Below, in pieces: positions 14,722 to 19,599 of a DNA stretch of 19,599 nt. Source of the stretch: an uncultured Oribacterium sp. (GTDB lineage Bacteria > Bacillota > Clostridia > Lachnospirales > Lachnospiraceae); assembly GCA_902485915.1 (NCBI GenBank), contig CABTMH010000102.1, positions 1 through 19,599 on the forward strand, in the 5' to 3' direction. Below the pieces are notes generated by a model, which ran no database searches, was not told where the DNA came from, and saw only the letters and a list, made by a program, of their open reading frames with translations. Both the position numbers and the translations under genes were made by a program. Position 1 is the first letter of the stretch, and every line of letters begins with the position of its first letter.

Positions 14722-15609
14722 GTGGAGCGAATTACATCCACTGGGAACAAACTGATCAGAGAGGTGCGGGATCTCGAGAAGAAGGCGCGGGCGCGTCGCG
14801 AGAGCGGACTCTTCATCGCGGAGGGCGAGCGGCTGTGCAGCGAGATTCCGGCGTCGTACATCGAGCGGATTTTCGTGGCAGACGACTATGACGGCCGCCT
14901 GCCGGAGTTTACGGGCGAGGTGTCGCATGATGTACAGAGCGTGCAGACGAGAGTGGAAGCGGATGCGACTGCAGCACAGGCTTCGCGTCATCTGCTACGG
15001 TCACCGGACACCGGCGAGCAGCGAAATCGTGTGTCGCAGCGGGCACCGAAAATCTTTCAGGTGCCGCGCGAGCTGATGGAGCATATGTCCGACACGAAAA
15101 ACAGTCAGGGCATCCTCGCGGTGGTGCGACAGAAGAAGTACACGGAGCTTCCGGGCGATTTCTTCCTGATCCTCGATACGCTGCAGGATCCAGGCAACAT
15201 GGGTACGATTTTCCGTACCGCAGAGGCGGCGGGGGTCGATGGCATCCTCATGAACCGCGACTGCGTGGATGTGTACTCGCCGAAGGTGGTGCGTGCGACG
15301 ATGGGCGCGATGTTTCGCATGCCGTTTATGGTCAGCGATGACCTGCCAGCGGAGATTCAGCGCATGAAATCCGTGGGCGTGCAGCTCTACGCCGCGCATC
15401 TCCGGGGCACGAAGAACCACTGGGACTTCGACTATCGTCAGCCGACGGCGTTTATGATCGGCAACGAGGGGAACGGCCTCCAGGATGCCATCGCCGACCT
15501 GGCCGACACCTACCTCCGCATCCCGATGATGGGACACACGGAGTCGCTCAATGCAGGCGTCGCTGCATCTGTGTTGATGTATGAAGCACTGAGGCAGCGT
15601 ATAGGCTGA
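14722..15609 (+). CDS. SpoU/TrmH family RNA 2'-O-methyltransferase
   Basis: Expected to methylate a ribose in 23S rRNA (RlmB/TsnR-like) using S-adenosylmethionine; the exact target is not readable. 295 residues from GTG at 14722, chosen because VERITSTGNKLIREVRDL matches the family opening and AGGAGG (14712-14717) precedes it. An ATG at 14665 with AGGAG eight bases upstream would add 19 residues and cannot be excluded. The N-terminal substrate-binding domain spans about 1-125. The knotted SPOUT domain has motif 1 (LQDPGNMGTIFRTAEAAG, about 154-171), motif 2 (FMIGNEGNGL, 244-253) and motif 3 (IPMMGHTESLNAGVAASV, 267-284). Residues about 66-110 are an extra polar stretch (EADATAAQAS...) before the conserved VPRELMEHMSDTKNSQGILAVV. 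First gene of the co-directional right-hand cluster. Confidence 0.93.
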   Translation: MERITSTGNKLIREVRDLEKKARARRESGLFIAEGERLCSEIPASYIERIFVADDYDGRLPEFTGEVSHDVQSVQTRVEADATAAQASRHLLRSPDTGEQRNRVSQRAPKIFQVPRELMEHMSDTKNSQGILAVVRQKKYTELPGDFFLILDTLQDPGNMGTIFRTAEAAGVDGILMNRDCVDVYSPKVVRATMGAMFRMPFMVSDDLPAEIQRMKSVGVQLYAAHLRGTKNHWDFDYRQPTAFMIGNEGNGLQDAIADLADTYLRIPMMGHTESLNAGVAASVLMYEALRQRIG

Positions 15610-15770
15610 ACTGCATCCGATAGACTTCGGAACGACATCCAGCAGAGCTGTGCTCTGCTCCCGGAGTTTCAGAGTTTGTATCAAACAAACTCTGAAACGA
15701 TCTCCCACAGAACTTGTTCTGTGCCCGAAGGGCTGAATTTGAGCCATGCAAGCACAGACTCAGGGGGGCA
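15610..15770 (+). repeat. Mosaic hairpin repeat, copy A (SpoU methyltransferase-argF gap)
   Basis: The fullest copy. It has a linker GCATCCGATAGACTTCGG, then AACGACATCC. Next is a hairpin AGCAGAGC/GCTCTGCT with loop TGT (15641-15659), and a 13-bp hairpin GTTTCAGAGTTTG/CAAACTCTGAAAC with loop TATCAAA (15666-15698). Then come linker GATCTCC, a hairpin CACAGAAC/GTTCTGTG with loop TT (15706-15723), and GCCCGAAGGGCTGAA. A looser CTGA/TCAG stem ends in GGGGGGC. Positions 15671-15736 are identical to 19534-19599. No T-tract terminator is present. Confidence 0.9.
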
Positions 15771-15795
15771 CTAAAAAGAAAGGAAGAGGAATCAG

Positions 15796-16809
15796 ATGAT
15801 TGATTTAACTGGACGCGACTTTTTGAAATTACTTGACTATACACCGGAGGAAATCAATTATCTCCTCGATGTGGCTGCCCGTCTGAAGGCGGAGAAGAAG
15901 GCCGGTGCGCAGCCGGGACAGACCCTGCACAAGACGAGCTTTCCGGGCAAAAACATTGCCCTGATCTTCGAGAAGAACTCGACGAGAACGCGCTGCTCCT
16001 TCGAGGTGGCGGCGGCCGACCTCGGCATGGGCTCGACCTACCTCGGACCGACCGGTTCGCAGATCGGCAGCAAGGAGTCGATCGCAGATACCGCACGCGT
16101 GCTGAGCCGCATGTATGACGGCATCGAGTACCGTGGCTTCGGCCAGGATCTCGTGGAGGAGCTCGCGAAGTACAGCGATGTGCCGGTCTGGAATGGACTG
16201 ACGAACGAGTTCCACCCGACGCAGATGCTCGCTGACATGCTGACGATCCGCGAGCATCGTGGTGACCTGAAGGGCCAGAAGCTGGTGTATATGGGTGACG
16301 CCCGTTACAACATGGCGGATTCCTACATGGTCGTATGCGCGAAGCTCGGCATGCATTTCGTAGCCTGCGCACCGAAGGCGTACTGGCCGAATGCAGAGCT
16401 GATCGCGACCTGCCAGGCGGTAGCGGCAGAGACCGGTGCGACGCTCAGCTTCACGGAGAGCGTACCGGAGGCCTGCCAGGATGCAGACGTGATCTGCACC
16501 GATGTATGGGTATCCATGGGCGAGCCGGATGAGGTCTGGGCGCAGCGTATCCACGACCTCAAGCCGTATCAGGTCAATGCTGACGCTTTCCGCTACGCGA
16601 AAGACGACGCGATCTTCCTGCACTGCCTGCCGGCCTTCCACGACACAAACACGAAGATCGGTAAGCAGATCTACGAGAAGTATGGTCTCACCGAGATGGA
16701 AGTGTCGGATGAAATCTTCGAAGGCCCGCACAGCGTCGTCTTCGACGAAGCAGAGAACCGTATGCACACCATCAAGGCAGTGGTGTATACCACACTCGGA
16801 GGAGTGTAG
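15796..16809 (+). CDS. argF: Ornithine carbamoyltransferase
   Basis: Joins carbamoyl phosphate to ornithine to give citrulline in arginine synthesis. 337 residues, full length. ATG at 15796 follows AGAGGA (15785-15790). Carbamoyl-phosphate loop STRTR (62-66), HPTQ (140-143), the ornithine-binding SMG loop (240-242) and the catalytic HCLPAFHD (276-283) are all present. The SMG loop separates it from putrescine or aspartate carbamoyltransferases. A catabolic role (arcB) is possible by sequence, but no arcA or arcC is adjacent. No other arg genes are in the window. The last two codons are GTG TAG, and both belong to the octamer that opens the following repeat. Confidence 0.96.
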   Translation: MIDLTGRDFLKLLDYTPEEINYLLDVAARLKAEKKAGAQPGQTLHKTSFPGKNIALIFEKNSTRTRCSFEVAAADLGMGSTYLGPTGSQIGSKESIADTARVLSRMYDGIEYRGFGQDLVEELAKYSDVPVWNGLTNEFHPTQMLADMLTIREHRGDLKGQKLVYMGDARYNMADSYMVVCAKLGMHFVACAPKAYWPNAELIATCQAVAAETGATLSFTESVPEACQDADVICTDVWVSMGEPDEVWAQRIHDLKPYQVNADAFRYAKDDAIFLHCLPAFHDTNTKIGKQIYEKYGLTEMEVSDEIFEGPHSVVFDEAENRMHTIKAVVYTTLGGV

Positions 16810-16935
16810 GAGTTTGCATCAGGCAAACTCCGGAACGATATCTAGCAGAGCTGTGCTCTGTTCCCGAAGGGCTAAAGTCGGGCTTCGATAGCCCGACTTT
16901 AGGGCATAGCATCAGCAAATTCCCGAACGATAATA
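16804..16935 (+). repeat. Mosaic hairpin repeat, copy B (argF-membrane gene gap)
   Basis: Octamer GTGTAGGA (16804-16811) overlaps the argF stop codon. The hairpin GGAGTTTG/CAAACTCC with loop CATCAGG (16809-16831) follows. Next are linker CGGAACGATATCT, hairpin AGCAGAGC/GCTCTGTT with loop TGT (16844-16862), and linker CCCGAAGGGCT. A perfect 12-bp hairpin CTAAAGTCGGGC/GCCCGACTTTAG with loop TTCGATA (16872-16902) comes next. A degenerate linker GCATCAGCAAATTCCC-GAACGATAAT closes it before the next ribosome site. The 12-bp hairpin lacks a T-tract. Confidence 0.9.
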
Positions 16936-16945
16936 TAGGAGCTTT

Positions 16946-17251
16946 ATGGCAAGAATCAATGTAGCAGGGCGGCAGCCGTCCCGCATGCTCGACATGGTGC
17001 ACATCATCGTGGGCATCGTGATCGTGGTGATGGCGGTGATGGCGTTTATCGATCCGACCGAAAATATGGTACTGTTTCCACTGATCTTTTTCGCGGCCGC
17101 GATCCTGAAGATCGTGAGCGGAGCAAATACGATCCTGAACGCGAAGCGAGCACATGAGCACACGAGCCCACAGGGCACGATCGAGCTCGCCGTCGGCATC
17201 CTCATCGCCATCCTCGGCGTGGTGTCGGCCGTAAGCGTTTGGGTAGTGTAA
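16946..17251 (+). CDS. Small three-helix membrane protein, unknown function
   Basis: 101 residues. ATG at 16946 follows AGGAG (16937-16941) by four bases. Hydrophobic helices lie at about 17-37, 41-62 and 79-101. A short basic hydrophilic loop (NAKRAHEHTSPQ) separates the last two, and the basic N-terminus suggests it starts in the cytoplasm. No catalytic or transport motif seen and I do not recognise the family. It lies between argF and rpoD with repeats on both sides. Its final codons, GTA GTG TAA, merge into the repeat that follows. Confidence 0.8.
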   Translation: MARINVAGRQPSRMLDMVHIIVGIVIVVMAVMAFIDPTENMVLFPLIFFAAAILKIVSGANTILNAKRAHEHTSPQGTIELAVGILIAILGVVSAVSVWVV

Positions 17252-17360
17252 GAGTGTAGGAGTGTAGGAGTTTGCATCAGGCAAACTCCGGAATGATATC
17301 CAGTATAGCATCCAGCAAACTTCGGAACGATATCCAGCGGAGTATGCTGGATGTAGGCAT
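17246..17360 (+). repeat. Mosaic hairpin repeat, copy C (membrane gene-rpoD gap)
   Basis: Three tandem octamers, GTGTAAGA, GTGTAGGA and GTGTAGGA (17246-17269), begin inside the stop codon of the upstream gene. Next is the hairpin GGAGTTTG/CAAACTCC with loop CATCAGG (17267-17289), identical to copy B. CGGAATGATATCCAG (17289-17303) and CGGAACGATATCCAG (17323-17337) repeat directly around GCATCCAGCAAACTT. The second runs into the hairpin ATCCAGC/GCTGGAT with loop GGAGTAT (17332-17352). A separate small hairpin ATGACG/CGTCAT (17386-17402) lies between the repeat and the rpoD ribosome site. Confidence 0.88.
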
Positions 17361-17431
17361 TGGACAAATATAGTGTAACCCGGTTATGACGCGTGCCGTC
17401 ATCGCCACGGAATGTAGAACAGGAGGGTAGT

Positions 17432-18694
17432 ATGGCCAGAAAGAAAGCATCTGATGAGAAGACCACCAAAAAGAAGGTGAACGAAAAGCCGGAAATCAGC
17501 AAGGAGGAGCTCGTCAAGAAGATCGAAGCGCTCTGCAAGCAGGCGGAGCAGAATAAGAACACCATCAGCCAGGCCGATATCAATGACGCATTCCGTGATT
17601 ATGCGATCACCGATGACCAGATGGACAGCATTGACCGCCTCATCGAGAACCGTGGCTTCGACATCGAACCGCTCGAGGAAGAGCTCGACAGCTTCGAGGA
17701 CGGTGATCTGCCGGACCTCGACGATGACGATGTCGTCGATGAGGATGGTGTCGATGTCGACGCCGATGGTGGTACAGGTGATGACGAGGGCCCGAGCGAG
17801 GCGGAGTATAAGCAGGTAGAGGAAGAGAACGTCGACCTCGATGCGGTCGATCTCCTCGAGGGTATCGGTACCGAGGACCCGGTGCGTATGTATCTGAAGG
17901 AGATCGGTACGGTCCCGCTGCTGTCGGCAGAGGAGGAGTACCGTCTCGCCATGCGGAAGGCCCAGGGCGATGAGGTCGCGAAGCAGCGGCTCATCGAGGC
18001 GAACCTGCGTCTCGTCGTGTCCATCGCGAAGCGCTATACCGGTCGTGGCATGAGCTTCCTGGACCTCGTGCAGGAGGGCAATCTCGGACTCATCAAGGGC
18101 GTCGAGAAGTTCGACCCGGAGAAGGGCTTCAAGCTTTCCACCTACGCGACCTGGTGGATCCGGCAGTCCGTAACGCGTGCACTGGCCGATCAGGCGCGTA
18201 CCATCCGTGTGCCGGTGCACATGGTCGAGACCATCAACAAGATGTCGAAGATGCAGCGTAAGCTGACCCTCGAGCTCGGCTATGAGCCGTCCATCAAGGA
18301 GCTCGCCGATCACCTCGACATGAGCGAGGAAAAGGTGCAGGAGATCATGCAGATCGCACGTGAGCCGGCCTCCCTCGAGACCCCGATCGGTGAGGAGGAT
18401 GACTCGAATCTCGGCGATTTCGTCGCGGATTCGAACGTCCTTTCACCAGAGGGCAATGTTGAGTCCGTGATGCTTCGCGAGCATATCGATACCCTGCTCG
18501 GCGATCTGAAGGAGCGTGAGCGTCAGGTCATCGTGCTCCGTTTCGGCCTCGAGGACGGTCATCCGAGAACCCTCGAGGAGGTCGGCAAGGAGTTTAACGT
18601 CACCCGTGAGCGTATCCGTCAGATCGAGGCGAAGGCACTCCGTAAACTGCGGAATCCGGTCAGATCGAAGAGAATCAAGGATTTCCTTCAGTAG
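17432..18694 (+). CDS. rpoD: Primary sigma factor (RpoD/SigA)
   Basis: Housekeeping sigma-70 that directs RNA polymerase to TTGACA/TATAAT promoters. 420 residues from ATG at 17432, five bases after AGGAGG (17421-17426). The frame is open back to 17393, but MARKKASDEK with the strong ribosome site is the better start. Region 1.1 (about 20-90) leads into a very acidic linker (about 82-145, rich in Asp/Glu). Region 1.2 is EDPVRMYLKEIGTVPLL (148-164). Region 2 holds NLRLVVSIAKRY (191-202) and the -10 recognition helix KLSTYATWWIRQSVTRAL (234-251). Region 3 follows. The region 4 helix-turn-helix is LEEVGKEFNVTRERIRQIEA (381-400). dnaG, its usual upstream neighbour in Bacillota, is not adjacent here. 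Confidence 0.97.
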   Translation: MARKKASDEKTTKKKVNEKPEISKEELVKKIEALCKQAEQNKNTISQADINDAFRDYAITDDQMDSIDRLIENRGFDIEPLEEELDSFEDGDLPDLDDDDVVDEDGVDVDADGGTGDDEGPSEAEYKQVEEENVDLDAVDLLEGIGTEDPVRMYLKEIGTVPLLSAEEEYRLAMRKAQGDEVAKQRLIEANLRLVVSIAKRYTGRGMSFLDLVQEGNLGLIKGVEKFDPEKGFKLSTYATWWIRQSVTRALADQARTIRVPVHMVETINKMSKMQRKLTLELGYEPSIKELADHLDMSEEKVQEIMQIAREPASLETPIGEEDDSNLGDFVADSNVLSPEGNVESVMLREHIDTLLGDLKERERQVIVLRFGLEDGHPRTLEEVGKEFNVTRERIRQIEAKALRKLRNPVRSKRIKDFLQ

Positions 18695-18810
18695 AACGAT
18701 ACCCCACAGAACTTGTTCTGTGCCCGCAGGACTGAACGAGAGGATCAAAAGCCCGCGTTCAGGGCGGCGTTTGCATGAAGTAAACGATGCAGCGATACCC
18801 ACAGGTATAA
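18695..18810 (+). repeat. Mosaic hairpin repeat, copy D (rpoD-queH gap)
   Basis: It starts directly after the rpoD stop codon with AACGATACCC. The hairpin CACAGAAC/GTTCTGTG with loop TT (18705-18722) is identical to copies A and E. Linker CCCGCAGGACTGAA and stem CTGAACG/CGTTCAG across a 17-base loop (18732-18762) follow, ending GGGCGGC. Then CGTTTG/TAAACG with loop CATGAAG (18768-18786) is a diverged version of the GAGTTTG hairpin with one G-U pair. CGATACCCACAG is partly repeated before the queH ribosome site. Here the module order is reversed relative to copy A. Confidence 0.82.
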
Positions 18811-18826
18811 GAAGGATATTCATAAA

Positions 18827-19534
18827 GTGAATCAGGAAACCGAAGCACCGGTGTACATCAAACCGGAACCGAATACGAAGAACTACCAGCGCCTGATGGA
18901 GCAGGAAATCAGCCGGTGGCAGGAGCAGCCGGGGCGGCGTCCTCGGCTGCTTCTTCACAGCTGCTGTGCGCCGTGCTCCAGCGCGGTGCTGGATGCGCTC
19001 TGTGCGGACTTCGATATCACGCTGTTTTATTACAATCCGAATATTTCTACCGAGGCCGAGTTCACGCATCGTGTAGACGAGCTCCGGCGCTTCTGCCACG
19101 AAACAGGCATCGATGTGGAGCGGCAGGACGGCGCGGGACATCTGCTCGGCGCCGTCGAGGTCGTCGTGCCGCCGTATGATCACCGGGAGTTTCTCGCCAT
19201 CGCGCGCGGCCACGAGCGGGACCCGGAGCGCGGCGAACGCTGCCATCTCTGCTACCGCCAGCGCCTCGAGCGCACCGCGGAGTACATGGAAGAGGCAAAC
19301 TATGTCGGAGAGCATCGGCCATTTGACTATTTCTGCACGACGCTCACGCTGTCACCGCTGAAGTCCTCGGAGGTGCTCAATGCCATCGGCGAGGAAATCG
19401 GGAAGGCGCATGGACTTCATTTTCTACCGTCCGACTTCAAAAAGCGCGGCGGCTACCAGCGTTCGATCGAGCTCTCGAAGCAGTATGATCTATACCGGCA
19501 GAACTTCTGTGGCTGCGAGTTTTCTCGAGTGTAA
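18827..19534 (+). CDS. queH: Epoxyqueuosine reductase QueH
   Basis: Last step of tRNA queuosine synthesis: reduces epoxyqueuosine to queuosine in the wobble position. It is the cobalamin-independent alternative to QueG. 235 residues from GTG at 18827 with AAGGA about ten bases upstream. Conserved metal/cluster motifs are HSCCAPCSS (C46, C47, C50), RCHLCYRQRL (C139, C142) and NFCGC (C228, C230). LTLSPLKSSE and PSDFKKRGGYQRSIELS are also typical of the family (formerly DUF208). No other queuosine genes are in the window. Its last codons CGA GTG TAA run into the repeat that closes the window. Confidence 0.94.
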   Translation: MNQETEAPVYIKPEPNTKNYQRLMEQEISRWQEQPGRRPRLLLHSCCAPCSSAVLDALCADFDITLFYYNPNISTEAEFTHRVDELRRFCHETGIDVERQDGAGHLLGAVEVVVPPYDHREFLAIARGHERDPERGERCHLCYRQRLERTAEYMEEANYVGEHRPFDYFCTTLTLSPLKSSEVLNAIGEEIGKAHGLHFLPSDFKKRGGYQRSIELSKQYDLYRQNFCGCEFSRV

Positions 19535-19599
19535 GAGTTTGTATCAAACAAACTCTGAAACGATCTCCCACAGAACTTGTTCTGTGCCCGAAGGGCTGA
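19529..19599 (+). repeat. Mosaic hairpin repeat, copy E (after queH, cut by window end)
   Basis: Octamer GTGTAAGA (19529-19536) contains the queH stop codon. The hairpin AGAGTTTG/CAAACTCT with loop TATCAAA (19534-19556), linker CGATCTCC and hairpin CACAGAAC/GTTCTGTG (19569-19586) follow. CCCGAAGGGCTGA runs to the last base. The 66 bases 19534-19599 are identical to 15671-15736 of copy A. Confidence 0.93.

Noticed and set aside
16872..16902. 12-bp G/C-rich hairpin after argF as an intrinsic terminator
   Set aside because: Stem is strong but is followed by GGCATAGC, not a T-tract, so I list it as a repeat module.
17365..17392. Promoter for rpoD at TTGGAC (17370 region) with TTATGA
   Set aside because: Both boxes match the consensus too poorly to support a call.
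15610..19599. CRISPR-like interpretation of the repeats
   Set aside because: Spacing is irregular, module order varies, copies sit one per intergenic gap, and no cas gene is present.

Overview
The window is a 19.6 kb piece of a GC-rich Bacillota chromosome, most likely from the Clostridia and close to Lachnospiraceae. The grounds are a CIRCE/HrcA-type heat-shock operator before groES-groEL, guaB following groEL, strong AGGAGG ribosome sites, a primary sigma factor with an acidic region 1.1, and a QueH-type queuosine enzyme. The family assignment is inference; no rRNA gene is present. The first 21 bases equal the 3' end of the Illumina read-1 adapter. The last 66 bases are a repeat that also occurs internally. 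Together these suggest a complete draft contig with an untrimmed left edge and a repeat-limited right edge.

Layout. 22-3837: gltB (5' truncated), then gltD (4002-5609), the two subunits of NADPH glutamate synthase. A bidirectional terminator separates gltD from a convergent MATE-family transporter (5693-7141, minus). A divergent control region (7142-7603) holds a 115-bp imperfect palindrome, a transporter promoter and a groE promoter interlocked with CIRCE. groES (7604-7894) and groEL (8004-9623) follow, then a two-helix membrane protein (9693-10184), guaB (10279-11745) and nadE (11900-14152). A gene-poor stretch with strong inverted repeats (14153-14721) leads to a co-directional cluster: SpoU rRNA methyltransferase (14722-15609), argF (15796-16809), a 101-aa membrane protein (16946-17251), rpoD (17432-18694) and queH (18827-19534).

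All genes are housekeeping: nitrogen assimilation, protein folding, GMP and NAD synthesis, arginine synthesis, transcription and tRNA/rRNA modification. I see no phage, CRISPR, toxin-antitoxin or tRNA genes.

Two patterns stand out. (1) Every gap in the rightmost cluster, and the gltB-gltD gap, carries a member of a mosaic repeat family. It is built from small hairpin modules with linkers such as CGGAACGATATCCAG and CCCGAAGGGCTGAA. One hairpin keeps a purine-rich loop while its stem changes in a pairing-preserving way. In three places the module's leading octamer GTGTARGA supplies the stop codon of the gene before it. These gaps lack ordinary U-tract terminators, whereas the left and middle genes have them. 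(2) Four conserved enzymes (GltD, the MATE transporter, NadE, the SpoU methyltransferase) each carry an extra hydrophilic low-complexity segment of about 30-105 residues at a loop or domain junction. The NadE segment contains a tandem 14-residue repeat.
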